64,000 bases of DNA from Desulfurella amilsii (GCF_002119425.1 NZ_MDSU01000018.1:959501-1023500), one strand, 5' to 3'; positions 51,662-61,010 are shown, numbered from the stretch's first letter. Notes: a model not told the origin generated them from the sequence alone. A program made the numbers and translations.

Positions 51662-52945
51662 TTAGAGCCTCCATAAATAAACAGAATCTAGCAAATCTTT
51701 TTTGTCAATAACGTTTTTTACATCAACAAGACACGCTTTTTCTTTTAGGCAGTTGAGCCAGATTTTTTCTCTTAAAAATTCATCGTGGCGAACAGCCAAA
51801 ATTACACAATCGTACTTCTTTAGCCGGCTTTTGTCGATAAGATTAACATTTCCATAGTGACCATAAACTTCTTCTTTAATAGCATATGGATCATAAACAT
51901 CAACACTCATGTTAAAATTTATAAGTTCTTTATATATATTAAATACTAAACTGTTCCTTATGTCCTTTATATTTTCTTTAAAAGTAAAGCCCAATATCAA
52001 ACACTCATGACCAAGATTATTTTTCATAATAAGCTTTACTGATTCTTGAGCCAAAAAATCTCCCATAGAATCATTGAGTCTCCTGCCAGCTAGTATCACC
52101 TGTGGCAGGTAACCTAATTCTTGCGCTTTGTATGTTAAATAGTATGGATCAACGCTTATGCAGTGGCCGCCTACAAGGCCTGGCTCAAACCTCAAAAAGT
52201 TCCACTTGGTAGATGCAGCATCAAGCACCTCTTTTGTATCAAGACCCATCTTATGAAAAATCAAACTAAGCTCATTCATCAAAGCAATGTTTAAATCCCT
52301 TTGCGTGTTTTCTATTACTTTGGCAGCTTCTGCGGTTTTTATGTTTGGTGCTTCATATACATTTGTAATTTTACCATAAATTTTTGATATCAAATCTAAA
52401 CTTTCTTTGCTGGAAGCAGATACCACCTTTGTAATATTTTCCAGTATATGAAGCTTATCGCCTGGATTTATGCGCTCTGGAGAATAACCCACAAAGAAAT
52501 CCTTTAAATGTTTCAACCCAGAATATTTTTCTAGTATTGGCACGCATAAGTCTTCTGTGACACTTGGATACACAGTAGATTCATACACTACAATTGAGCC
52601 CTTAACTAAATTTTGACCTACAATTTGACTTGCGCTTTCAACTAAGCTTAAATCTGGTAACTTGCTCTTTAGAATAGGCGTTGGGACGGTAACGATAATC
52701 ACACTAGTCTCTTTTAAATAAGCTGGATCGTTTGTGTAGTGAATGTTTGGGGATTTTATTAAACTTTCGCTTGTTTCGTTAGTTATATCAAAACCTTCTT
52801 GTAATTGCTCAATGCGCTTATTGTTTACATCAAAGCCAACTACGCTAAAAAACTTTGCCAAACTAACAGCCAAAGGCAAACCTACATAACCCAAACCTAC
52901 AACTGCTATTTTTCTTTGTTTTTTTTCAAACTCTTCAAAAATCAT
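51662..52945 (-). CDS. nucleotide-sugar dehydrogenase (TviB/WbpA-like)
   Basis: A 427-aa UDP-sugar 6-dehydrogenase. The N-terminal NAD site is VVGLGYVGLPLAVSLAKFFSVVGFDVN. The catalytic Cys lies in GLVGGHCISVDPYYLTYKAQELGY (about residues 255-278), and the C-terminal domain has ILGFTFKENIKDIRNS. The short GGHCISVDPYYL pattern is typical of UDP-N-acetyl-hexosamine dehydrogenases such as TviB rather than UDP-glucose enzymes. It pairs with the downstream epimerase. Confidence 0.9.
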   Translation of the reverse strand: MIFEEFEKKQRKIAVVGLGYVGLPLAVSLAKFFSVVGFDVNNKRIEQLQEGFDITNETSESLIKSPNIHYTNDPAYLKETSVIIVTVPTPILKSKLPDLSLVESASQIVGQNLVKGSIVVYESTVYPSVTEDLCVPILEKYSGLKHLKDFFVGYSPERINPGDKLHILENITKVVSASSKESLDLISKIYGKITNVYEAPNIKTAEAAKVIENTQRDLNIALMNELSLIFHKMGLDTKEVLDAASTKWNFLRFEPGLVGGHCISVDPYYLTYKAQELGYLPQVILAGRRLNDSMGDFLAQESVKLIMKNNLGHECLILGFTFKENIKDIRNSLVFNIYKELINFNMSVDVYDPYAIKEEVYGHYGNVNLIDKSRLKKYDCVILAVRHDEFLREKIWLNCLKEKACLVDVKNVIDKKDLLDSVYLWRL

Positions 52946-53389
52946 TTACATTTTTACCACTAAAATAGGCTTTTTTGACATCCTGAGTACTTTTTCCGTA
53001 GTTGAGCCAAAGACAAAACGCTCAAGCGCACTTTTACCCTGTGCACCCATAACAATTAAATCAATATCGTTGCTAGATGCAAATTCAACAATTTTCTTTG
53101 GTGCATCACCAACTTCAATATGCATATCAAAATTATCAAAGTCTTTCAAAATTTTATTTTTTAAATGCTCAAAGTAATTTTCAGCTTCTTCTCTCATTGA
53201 AGCCTCAATCTTATCAAGTGGCAATGAAGGCACATAACCTAGTGCTGCCTGCAAATCTGTTATTACATAATAAATATGCAATTTTGCTCCATAGGCTTTG
53301 GCTAAACTTAATGCATACTCAATGGCTTTTTGAGCATTTTCGCTTAAATCTGTGGGAACAAGTATGTTTTTAGGACTGAAAGTTTGCAT
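52946..53389 (-). CDS. universal stress protein (UspA family)
   Basis: A 147-aa USP domain. ILVPTDLSENAQKAIEYALSLA at the start and the nucleotide-binding GAQGKSALERFVFGSTTEKVL (about residues 118-138, G-x2-G-x9-GS/T) indicate an ATP-binding member. It is placed between asd and the dehydrogenase gene with an AAGGAGG ribosome site. The stress it serves is unknown. Confidence 0.93.
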   Translation of the reverse strand: MQTFSPKNILVPTDLSENAQKAIEYALSLAKAYGAKLHIYYVITDLQAALGYVPSLPLDKIEASMREEAENYFEHLKNKILKDFDNFDMHIEVGDAPKKIVEFASSNDIDLIVMGAQGKSALERFVFGSTTEKVLRMSKKPILVVKM

Positions 53390-53400
53390 AAATTCCTCCT

Positions 53401-54423
53401 TTATAAATATTTTTCAATTAAAATCTGAGCTATTTGAACTGCATTGTAAGCTGCACCTTTTAGTAAATTATCCGCTACAACCCATAAATTCAAACCATTC
53501 TCAACCGATTCATCGCGTCTTATGCGCCCAACAAATGTCTCACCCCTACCGCTTATTTCAATTGGTGTTGGGTAAATCAAACTTTTGGGATCATCCATAA
53601 GCACACAGCCTGCAGCATTTTTTATAGCTTCTTTTACCTCTGAAATATCAAATGGCTTTTTGGTTTCAACATTAACAGACTCAGAATGCCCCCTCAAAAC
53701 TGGCACTCTTACGCATGTAGCCGTGACTTTTATAGTATCATCGTGGAAAATTTTTTTAGTCTCGTTAACCATTTTAATTTCTTCTTTTGTATAATCATTT
53801 TCCAAAAATACATCTATGTGTGGCAAGCAGTTAAATGCAATCTTTTTTGGGAAAATATTTGGTTTGTAAGAATCGTATTTAAACTCAAAAAATGCTTTAG
53901 TCTCGTCAATTAGCTCTTCCATTGCCCTTCTGCCAGCACCGCTTGTGGCTTGATAAGTAGAAACAACAACTCGCTTAATACCATAGCGATCATAAATAGG
54001 TTTTAATGCTACTACCATCTGTATGGTAGAGCAATTTGGGTTAGCTATAATGCCTTTATTTTTGTATAAAGCAATATCGTCAGGATTTACTTCTGGTACA
54101 ACAAGTGGCACATCTTTATCCATCCTGAAATAACTTGTATTGTCAATTACAACAGCACCAGATTGTGCGGCAATAGGCGCAAATTTTGCGCTAACGCTAC
54201 CGCCTGCGCTAAAAAGAGCTATATCTATATCTTCAAATGATTTTTCGTTTAATATCTCAACAGGAATCTCCCCTCCTTTAAAAGTGACACTTTTGCCGAT
54301 TGATCGCTCTGAAGCAAGAGGTAAGAGTTTTTTTACTGGAAAATTAAAATCTTCCAACGTTTTTATCATATCTTCGCCAACAGCTCCAGTTGCGCCAACG
54401 ACTGCTACATTGTAACTCTTCAT
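53401..54423 (-). CDS. asd: aspartate-semialdehyde dehydrogenase Asd
   Basis: A 340-aa NADP-dependent enzyme that reduces aspartyl phosphate for lysine, threonine and methionine synthesis. VVGATGAVGEDMIKTL binds NADP, NPNCSTIQMV holds the catalytic Cys (about residue 130), and the segment STYQATSGAGRRAMEEL is diagnostic. The later FNCLPHID and VRVPVLRGHSESV also match. The start is ATG 54423 with GGGAGG upstream. A frame eight codons longer would run into the palindromic operator and is rejected. Confidence 0.96.
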   Translation of the reverse strand: MKSYNVAVVGATGAVGEDMIKTLEDFNFPVKKLLPLASERSIGKSVTFKGGEIPVEILNEKSFEDIDIALFSAGGSVSAKFAPIAAQSGAVVIDNTSYFRMDKDVPLVVPEVNPDDIALYKNKGIIANPNCSTIQMVVALKPIYDRYGIKRVVVSTYQATSGAGRRAMEELIDETKAFFEFKYDSYKPNIFPKKIAFNCLPHIDVFLENDYTKEEIKMVNETKKIFHDDTIKVTATCVRVPVLRGHSESVNVETKKPFDISEVKEAIKNAAGCVLMDDPKSLIYPTPIEISGRGETFVGRIRRDESVENGLNLWVVADNLLKGAAYNAVQIAQILIEKYL

Positions 54424-54440
54424 TGCAAAACCTCCCACCA

Positions 54441-54457
54441 TACGCAAATTTTGCGTA
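54441..54457. promoter_or_regulatory. perfect 17-bp palindrome at the asd transcription start
   Basis: TACGCAAA-T-TTTGCGTA lies between the -10 box and the asd ribosome site. Its symmetry and position fit an operator for a dimeric repressor. The regulator is not known and none is encoded nearby. Confidence 0.6.
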
Positions 54458-54458
54458 A

Positions 54459-54486
54459 ATTATAGCATTATTATCGTAAAAATCAA
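54459..54486 (-). promoter_or_regulatory. asd promoter
   Basis: On the minus strand, TTGATT (54481-54486), a 16-base spacer and a perfect TATAAT (54459-54464). The -35 box overlaps the stop codon of the upstream CCA-transferase fusion gene. It probably starts the long run down to the TauE/SafE pair. Confidence 0.7.
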
Positions 54487-57029
54487 TTTAAATATTTATT
54501 TTTTACATAATCTATTGCTTCTTGCTTATTTGCAAAATCACCCTCAATTTGCCTTTCAAAACAATCACTGAGTATTTTGCCAAAAGCTGTAGAAGGCTTT
54601 AAACCAAGCACAATTAAGTCTTTACCCGATATAAAAGGCTTGGTAGACTGCAAATCTCTAATATGTGAAATTAATGCATCTTTAACAAAACTGCTTCTGG
54701 TTATAGAAAACGCAGCTATTTGCGCTTCAAGCGGCATAGGCTTTAAAAAAAAGTAAACTTCGCTTTTCTTTCGTTTTTTTGATAAAAATACATTTATTTG
54801 TAGCATTTGTTGGTAAATTTTTTCCATTTTATCATCAATTATGCCAAGCACGCTTATAAGGTTGAATTTTTTCCTGAAACAGAATTTCAATATGGAAAAA
54901 TAAATTGCCTCTATTTTAAATGTTACTGGGCAAAAAAAAGTGCACATCTTAACAAAATCTTTAGCTGATTCAATTAAAGCAAAACAACTTTCATCTATAT
55001 AGAATTCTTTATGAAGGTATTTAAAAATCTTGTAATCATTGATTCTTCCTAAAATTTCCACCACTTTTTCTTCTTTTAAAATTAAGTTTAACTCCAAAAA
55101 TAATCTATTTTTTGAGACTGTATTTAAAACACCTAGATCAAGGGCGTTTTTCATGAGTTTTTCTGTCTGCTGACCCAATAAAAAATTAAATTTTTCTGCA
55201 AAGCGCAAAGCCCTTAGCACTCTTGTTGGATCTTCTATAAAACTTAAATTGTGTAAAATGCGTATTTTTTTATCTTTAATATCTTTCATGCCACCAAAGT
55301 AATCAATGAGTTCTCCAAAACTTTCATTTAAACTTATTGCAAGTGTGTTTATTGTAAAATCTCTACGGTACAAATCCAGCTTTAGCGAGCTTTCTTCCAC
55401 ATGCGGCAAACCAGATGATACTTCGTCGTAGTACTCCTGCCTTGCTGTTGCAAAATCAATTTTTTCACCGTCTTTAATCACGCTAGCCGTTTTAAACTCA
55501 TTATGAGCAATAAGTTTGCCTTCTATAATATTTGCAAATTCTTTTGCAAAGATTATAGCATTGCCTTCAATAACTATATCAATATCCTTTATGGGCATAT
55601 CCATTACAAGGTCTCTGACCATCCCGCCTACGGCGTAGGCTTTCATTTTTAGTTTCAAAGCTACTTCTGATATTATTTTAAAAAAATTGTAAGTTTTTTC
55701 ATCTAACTTATTTTTTAATTTTAAATCAACTTTTAGCGTTTTATGAATAAGTTTTTGTTCAGTTTGATTTATTAAATTTAATATATTTGTCCTGGTTAGC
55801 ACGCCTACAACCAGAGTATCTCTTACAACAGGTATTATGCGTTGTTTTTCGTCAATGATTATTGTTTTTATTTTTGACAGAGGTACGTCTTCACTAACTG
55901 TATAAAAATCAGTAACCATAAATTTCTCTACAGGCTCATTTGCGTAGTTATGATAAATTGCCCTTTGCAGCGTAGGCCTTGATACAATGCCAACGAGCTC
56001 ACCCCTATCAAGCACAACCAAAGAATTTATCCCATATTTTGCCATTATCTCATTGCAGTAGACAACTGTATCATCTTTTTCTACACATTTGGCAGGCGTA
56101 CTCATAATGTCTTTAGCTTTTGTTATATACAAAAAACTCTCCCTAATAGCTAAAGTTACCTCATCAAGCGTTTCAATCAGCGTTAAATCTTTTACGGTCG
56201 CACTTGCTGCTAAGCTGTGACCACCGCCCCCAAATGTTTTTAAAATCCTCGCCACATCTACTTTTCTATTAGCAGAACGACCAATAATGAAAATGCGCGA
56301 TTGCATCCTAAAAACACAAATGACTGCATCAGTTTTTTTCATACTCAAAAAGGTATTTACTATATTTGCTACCTCACCAACATACTCACTGTATTGGGCA
56401 AACGATAGCACAATGTTTATATTGTTGTATTCAAAAATGCGCGCATTTTTTATTAGCTCATTCAATAAATATACCTGGGATTCCTCCATAGTTTCTTCTA
56501 AAACGCCTGATACAATATCCAGCTTCGCGCCTTTTTCTAAAAGGTACGCACAAACTTGAAAATCATGCACACTAGTGGAAGGATAAAGCAGTTTTCCAGT
56601 ATCTTCGTATATGCCAAGCATAAAAAGCGTGGCTTCTTCTGCGCTAAAATTTATATTTTGTTTTTTTAGTTTCATAACAATTTGAGTGGTATTTGCACCT
56701 GTTTTTTCGCAATAAAGCTCGCTACAGTTTATATCGCCATCGCTATGGTGATCAAAACAAATAACTTTAACTTTATCGACAATTTTTGCAAATTCACCAA
56801 TGCGAGATTTTTGATGCGTATCAACAACAATTAATGTGTCAATTCTATCTAAATCAACTTTTTGAACATCGGCATAAGCATATATTGTTGACTGTATAAG
56901 AAAACTTTTTTTTGAGCGCTTCGGCAAATTTGGAAAAACCACTATAGCATCTTTATAGAGCAGTTTCGCTGCTATTGCGCTTGCTATTGCATCAAAATCT
57001 GGCTCAATGTGGCATGTAATAACCTTCAT
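54483..57029 (-). CDS. DHH-CBS-CCA/poly(A) polymerase fusion protein
   Basis: An 848-aa three-part protein. Residues about 1-310 form a DHH/DHHA1 phosphoesterase, with VDTHQKSRIG, FDHHSDGD and the nucleic-acid-binding GGGGHSLAAS. Two CBS domains follow (about 318-440), then a nucleotidyltransferase with AYAVGGMVRDLVMDMPIKDIDIVIEG (about 463-488) and RRDFTINTLA, and RNA-binding helices. It resembles tRNA nucleotidyltransferases of the A-adding or CCA type found in some deltaproteobacteria-like groups. It should complete tRNA 3' ends. The DHH part may cleave oligonucleotides or cyclic dinucleotides. Confidence 0.88.
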   Translation of the reverse strand: MKVITCHIEPDFDAIASAIAAKLLYKDAIVVFPNLPKRSKKSFLIQSTIYAYADVQKVDLDRIDTLIVVDTHQKSRIGEFAKIVDKVKVICFDHHSDGDINCSELYCEKTGANTTQIVMKLKKQNINFSAEEATLFMLGIYEDTGKLLYPSTSVHDFQVCAYLLEKGAKLDIVSGVLEETMEESQVYLLNELIKNARIFEYNNINIVLSFAQYSEYVGEVANIVNTFLSMKKTDAVICVFRMQSRIFIIGRSANRKVDVARILKTFGGGGHSLAASATVKDLTLIETLDEVTLAIRESFLYITKAKDIMSTPAKCVEKDDTVVYCNEIMAKYGINSLVVLDRGELVGIVSRPTLQRAIYHNYANEPVEKFMVTDFYTVSEDVPLSKIKTIIIDEKQRIIPVVRDTLVVGVLTRTNILNLINQTEQKLIHKTLKVDLKLKNKLDEKTYNFFKIISEVALKLKMKAYAVGGMVRDLVMDMPIKDIDIVIEGNAIIFAKEFANIIEGKLIAHNEFKTASVIKDGEKIDFATARQEYYDEVSSGLPHVEESSLKLDLYRRDFTINTLAISLNESFGELIDYFGGMKDIKDKKIRILHNLSFIEDPTRVLRALRFAEKFNFLLGQQTEKLMKNALDLGVLNTVSKNRLFLELNLILKEEKVVEILGRINDYKIFKYLHKEFYIDESCFALIESAKDFVKMCTFFCPVTFKIEAIYFSILKFCFRKKFNLISVLGIIDDKMEKIYQQMLQINVFLSKKRKKSEVYFFLKPMPLEAQIAAFSITRSSFVKDALISHIRDLQSTKPFISGKDLIVLGLKPSTAFGKILSDCFERQIEGDFANKQEAIDYVKNKYLN

Positions 57030-57031
57030 AT

Positions 57032-57874
57032 TTACTTATCAAAAAAGTCACTTTCTTTAAAAGCTTTATTTAGAGCTTTATCGCTAACAAAAGTGTATCT
57101 TTGGGTAGTATTCAAACTTGAGTGTCCAAGTAACTCTTGAATAGTTTTTATATTAGCACCATTTTCCAATAAATGCGTAGCATATAAGTGCCTTAGGCTG
57201 TGTGGGTGCAAATCGAAACCTTTTGCTCTTGACTCTAGTTTTATTATTTTCCATATCGCAGCCCTGCTGAATGGTTTTCCTCTTTTGCTTATAAATAGGT
57301 AATCCTTTGAGCAATTATTAAGGTATAGGTTTCGTATGTTTGCCATGTAATTTTTAACTTTATCAAGCACATCTAGCAAAACTGGTAAAAGGCGCATTTT
57401 AGAACCTTTGCCAGAAACACGAATTAAACCTGCATCAAAATATATATCGCTAATTTTTAGGTTAATAAGTTCGCTTACCCTCAAGCCTGTTGCGTAAAAA
57501 AATAGCAAAATCAAACCATTCCTCGTATCTGTAAATAGAGTTTTAAGCGATTCAAAATCAATGGGTTTTTCAAATTTAAAGCTTGTTTTTGCATTTTTGA
57601 TGTTACCCAAATCTAGATCCAATGGATGATTTTTGTTAACAAAAGTTAAAAAAGCCCGCAGACTTGCCATTTTCCTATTTAGTGACGTTGGCTTGTAAAG
57701 CTTTTTTAGCTCGTTAAAATACTCAAATAAATTTACATCATTTAGCTGTCTATTCTTAAAATAATCACAAAAAAGTTTTAGATCGCTTTCGTAGCTTAGC
57801 ACTGTTTTGATTGACAAACCTCTATTTGCACTCAAAAATACACAAAAATCTCTAACAAGCTGATCTAAATCCAT
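57032..57874 (-). CDS. xerD: tyrosine recombinase XerD/XerC-like
   Basis: A 280-aa site-specific recombinase. An N-terminal SAM-like domain (LDQLVRDFCVFLSANRGLS) is followed by the catalytic core. The first Arg is in ATGLRVSELINLKI, then HPHSLRHLYATHLLENGANIKTIQELLGHSSLNTTQRYTFVS gives the His, Arg, His and nucleophile Tyr. Length and motifs fit chromosome-dimer resolution enzymes. The start is ATG 57874. The upstream frame without a ribosome site overlaps the small membrane ORF. It lies two bases before the CCA-transferase fusion gene. Confidence 0.9.
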   Translation of the reverse strand: MDLDQLVRDFCVFLSANRGLSIKTVLSYESDLKLFCDYFKNRQLNDVNLFEYFNELKKLYKPTSLNRKMASLRAFLTFVNKNHPLDLDLGNIKNAKTSFKFEKPIDFESLKTLFTDTRNGLILLFFYATGLRVSELINLKISDIYFDAGLIRVSGKGSKMRLLPVLLDVLDKVKNYMANIRNLYLNNCSKDYLFISKRGKPFSRAAIWKIIKLESRAKGFDLHPHSLRHLYATHLLENGANIKTIQELLGHSSLNTTQRYTFVSDKALNKAFKESDFFDK

Positions 57875-57875
57875 A

Positions 57876-58031
57876 TCAATTAAATATACCAAAACCACTG
57901 GAAAAACAACCACCCAATGGTTTTAAAAAATCACTATCACTTTTAGATTTAAATTTTATCAAAAACTGCACTAAGTAGGGCAAAACAAGAACAATAAGTA
58001 TACCAATCAATAAAAATTTCATTTCAAACAT
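57876..58031 (-). CDS. small single-span membrane protein, unknown
   Basis: A 51-codon frame starting MFEMKFLLIGILIVLVLPYL. One membrane helix is followed by a Lys/Ser/Asp tail and a Gly/Phe-rich end, KPLGGCFSSGFGIFN. The ATG directly follows the TAG of the preceding gene (TAGATG), and the stop lies one base before the xerD ATG, so it fills the gap exactly. No function is recognised. An internal ATG at 58022 would give 48 residues. Confidence 0.5.
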   Translation of the reverse strand: MFEMKFLLIGILIVLVLPYLVQFLIKFKSKSDSDFLKPLGGCFSSGFGIFN

Positions 58032-58679
58032 CTAAATTTCAAGTTTCAAAAAATTGTCCAATTCTTTTAAGTACCCTTCAAATAATGGCAACAATTTATC
58101 AAAAGTTGGTCTTTTTCCCATAAAGAAAAGTTTTTTTGTATTGTCTAAGCCTATAGAAAGGTGTTTTTCTAAATCTTCAAAAACATTTTGCGAATCTACA
58201 CCTCTAAAGTACAACAAATACTTTGAAATCAAATAAAAATTATACAAAGACCTATATGCAATATCTTCGACTGTTTTTCGCTCTAATGTGAGCTCTAAAA
58301 AACTTGATCGGATTGCTAAAATTTTGCTTGCTATTTCCCTTTTAATTTGGTTTTTCAGTGCTTGAGCATCTATATCAATATTTTGCAGCAGGTCATTGCC
58401 AAATAAAACTTTTGCGTTTTCTTTTAACTCTAAAATCTCCATGCAAAAATAGTCTTCGTTTTTTGCTAAAAAATCGGCTTCAAAAACCAATGGCGTAGAA
58501 AACAGCTTTTTAAATTTCTTTAACTCCTGCTTAAGCTTCTTTATATCATCCAAAAAAACATTATCAAGCACAACCAAAAGCCCATTTTTTGAAATACTTG
58601 CGGTTATGCCTAAGTTGTGCATATAAACACACATCAACCTATCTTTAAATAAACTTTTTAAGCTCTCAACTATTTCCAT
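58032..58679 (-). CDS. conserved-looking hypothetical protein, helical
   Basis: A 215-aa protein with no membrane segment or signal. The N-terminal half has alternating beta and helix patterns (MCVYMHNLGITASISKNGLLVVLDNVFLDDIKKLKQEL) and a later FEADFLAKNEDYFCMEILELKE. The C-terminal half is helical. The pattern slightly recalls nucleotidyltransferase-substrate-binding proteins, but I cannot assign it. It overlaps tgt by 14 bases and is followed immediately by the small membrane ORF. Confidence 0.6.
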   Translation of the reverse strand: MEIVESLKSLFKDRLMCVYMHNLGITASISKNGLLVVLDNVFLDDIKKLKQELKKFKKLFSTPLVFEADFLAKNEDYFCMEILELKENAKVLFGNDLLQNIDIDAQALKNQIKREIASKILAIRSSFLELTLERKTVEDIAYRSLYNFYLISKYLLYFRGVDSQNVFEDLEKHLSIGLDNTKKLFFMGKRPTFDKLLPLFEGYLKELDNFLKLEI

Positions 58680-59769
58680 AGCGCCTCTTTTCTAAAAAAC
58701 TTTTGGCAAATTGTTCAAATTCGCCTTTTTTTATCGCATCTTTGATGCTTTGGATCAAATTGTAATAATACGTTAAATTATGGATTGTTGCAAGCGTGTA
58801 AAAACTTAACTCTTTAGCCTTATACAGGTGTCTTAAAAAACCCCTTGAAAAATTTTTGCATGTATAGCAATTGCAATGCTCATCTATGGGCGATTTATCC
58901 TTTGCATAAATGGCGTTTTTAATATTTATATTCCCAAAATCCGTAAATAAATAACCGTTTCTTGCATTTCTTGTAGGCATAACACAATCAAACATATCTA
59001 TACCAAAGCCAACAAGTGTTATTATATCTTCTGGCCTGCCTACACCCATCGCATATCTAGGCTTATCTTTGGGTAAATGCTCTATTGTAAAAGCCACAGT
59101 ATCATACATTTGCTGCAGTGGCTCGCCTACGCTTAGGCCACCTATTGCAATGCCGTCAAAGTTCATATCTGAAATCTCAAGCGCGCTTTTTTTTCTTAAA
59201 TCTTCAAAAATACCGCCTTGCACTATGCCAAAGACAGCTGTATCTTTTGGCCTTTCGATGACAGATGAGCGCTTTGCCCAGTTTAGAGTGATATTGAGCG
59301 ATTTTTCTGTCGCGCTTTTATCAAGGCCGTAGGCTGGACATTCATCAAGCACCATAGCTATGTCACTTTTAAACCTAAACTGCAAATCTAGTACTTTTTC
59401 TGGTGTAAAAAAGTGATAAGAACCATCAATATGCGATTTAAAGCGCACGCCTTCTATAGCTACCTTTCTTAAATCTGATAAGCTAAAAACCTGAAAACCA
59501 CCACTATCTGTTAAAATTGAGCCGTTAAAGTTTGCAAATTTATGCAATCCTCCGAAAGCCTCAATTATCTCAATGCCTGGCCTTAAATATAAATGATAGG
59601 TATTTGACAGCATAAGTTTATACCCAATACTAGTTAACATATCAGGTAAAAGCGCTTTCACAATACCTTGTGTACCAACCGGCATGAAAACAGGCAATTT
59701 AATTGTGTTTTTGAGTTGTAGTAGAGATGACCTTGCACCATTATCAATCTTTAAACATTTAAAATCCAT
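58666..59769 (-). CDS. tgt: queuine tRNA-ribosyltransferase Tgt
   Basis: A 367-aa enzyme that exchanges guanine for preQ1 at tRNA position 34. LTDSGGFQVFSLSDLRK (about residues 88-104) holds the catalytic Asp. GIVQGG, GGLSVGEP and FDCVMPTRNARNG are diagnostic. The zinc site is CNCYTCKNFSRGFLRHLYKAKE near the C-terminus. It lies four bases after the propeller-like gene. No preQ1 riboswitch or queuosine operon is evident here. Confidence 0.96.
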   Translation of the reverse strand: MDFKCLKIDNGARSSLLQLKNTIKLPVFMPVGTQGIVKALLPDMLTSIGYKLMLSNTYHLYLRPGIEIIEAFGGLHKFANFNGSILTDSGGFQVFSLSDLRKVAIEGVRFKSHIDGSYHFFTPEKVLDLQFRFKSDIAMVLDECPAYGLDKSATEKSLNITLNWAKRSSVIERPKDTAVFGIVQGGIFEDLRKKSALEISDMNFDGIAIGGLSVGEPLQQMYDTVAFTIEHLPKDKPRYAMGVGRPEDIITLVGFGIDMFDCVMPTRNARNGYLFTDFGNINIKNAIYAKDKSPIDEHCNCYTCKNFSRGFLRHLYKAKELSFYTLATIHNLTYYYNLIQSIKDAIKKGEFEQFAKSFLEKRRYGNS

Positions 59770-59773
59770 ATAT

Positions 59774-60526
59774 TTAATTGTTTTTAATGTAAATTTTACC
59801 TAATTTTCTTGAGCAAACAAAAAATTTTTGCTTTGAGTAATATGCAAACGTAGGTTTATCAAACTTGTAAGATTTTATTTTATCTAAATGTTGGTTTAAC
59901 AAAAAAACAATATTATCTGATGTTGATGTTGCGCTTACAACACCATCATTGTAACTTATATAATTAATCTCTACCCCAAATTCCCTGCTGGTTTCTAAAC
60001 GGTTACAATTATCATTATCATACACATTGATAAAATTTCCAACAACAACAAAAAAATACCCATCACCGAAAGTTATAGATGAAGCATTTGGAATATTGCA
60101 TAAAAATTTGGCTTCAAGGTAATTTACTTTTAAAATATCACCATTTGAAAGTAATACCAAAACCCCACTGTTACTTTTTGCAATTTGCACAATTTTATCA
60201 TCAAACCGTATCACCTTTTTAAGCTCAAGCGGTTTTTGATAAAAAAATAATTCATTATTTGAAGATACTACAAAGTCGTTGCCATCTAAAATTATACTTG
60301 ATGGCTTTTTTATATTTAAATATTCCAATTCCAGTATATTACCATATTTATCAAGCATACTAACATAATTACCTTTGTTTGCTACATACAAAATCCCATT
60401 TTTATACGCAAGTGCAGTCGGTTCTTTTAAGCCAATTACACCGTAATCGCTTCCAAGTTTAAAACTTGTTATTACTACAAATATAAAAACCCCCAGAATA
60501 CATACGTATTCTTTTTTTGAATTCAT
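59774..60526 (-). CDS. membrane-anchored beta-propeller-like protein, unknown
   Basis: A 250-aa protein with an N-terminal membrane anchor (about residues 8-24). Repeated blades follow, such as LKEPTALAYKNGILYVANKGNYVSMLDKYGNIL and IKKPSSIILDGNDFVVSSNNELFFY, similar to NHL or six-bladed propellers. No catalytic motif is visible. It shares one base with purE and is four bases before tgt, so it is in the same transcript. The role is unknown. Confidence 0.6.
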   Translation of the reverse strand: MNSKKEYVCILGVFIFVVITSFKLGSDYGVIGLKEPTALAYKNGILYVANKGNYVSMLDKYGNILELEYLNIKKPSSIILDGNDFVVSSNNELFFYQKPLELKKVIRFDDKIVQIAKSNSGVLVLLSNGDILKVNYLEAKFLCNIPNASSITFGDGYFFVVVGNFINVYDNDNCNRLETSREFGVEINYISYNDGVVSATSTSDNIVFLLNQHLDKIKSYKFDKPTFAYYSKQKFFVCSRKLGKIYIKNN

Positions 60527-60999
60527 TATAGTTCTTCGTTTATTTTACGAATATTTTCCTCTTCTTTTTTGATATACTCAAGCAATTTTTGTTTAAGGGT
60601 TTCGTCTTGATTGGCAAACATCCTTGCTATAAATAATGCCGCATTGTGGGCACCTTTTTTGCCAATACCCATAGAAGCAACAGGCACGCCCTTTGGCATT
60701 TGTGTAATAGAAAGCAACGCGTCAAGCCCAAACATCTCACTATCAACAGGCACGCCAACTACAGGCAAAATTGAATAAGAAGCAACAAAACCAGGCAATG
60801 CAGCAGAAAGCCCAGCTATAGCAATTATACAATCAAACTCACTATTTACTTTTTGAACAATCTCTTTCACGTACTCTGGACTTCTGTGGGCGCTTGCAAT
60901 GTAAACTTTGTATTCGATATCAAATTCTTCCAATGTTTTTTTGGCTTCGTAAATAATATTCTCATCACTCTTGCTACCAGATATAATTGCTACTTTCAT
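60526..60999 (-). CDS. purE: N5-carboxyaminoimidazole ribonucleotide mutase PurE
   Basis: Class I PurE of purine synthesis, 157 aa. SGSKSDENIIYEAKKTL and YIASAHRSPEYVKE (about residues 37-50) form the active site. IAIAGLSAALPGFVASY and GVPVDSEMFGLDALLSITQMPKGVPVASMGIGKKGAHNAAL are the rest of the signature. It lies 11 bases after purD. purK is not in the window. Confidence 0.96.
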   Translation of the reverse strand: MKVAIISGSKSDENIIYEAKKTLEEFDIEYKVYIASAHRSPEYVKEIVQKVNSEFDCIIAIAGLSAALPGFVASYSILPVVGVPVDSEMFGLDALLSITQMPKGVPVASMGIGKKGAHNAALFIARMFANQDETLKQKLLEYIKKEEENIRKINEEL

Positions 61000-61010
61000 A
61001 GTTTTGCCTC

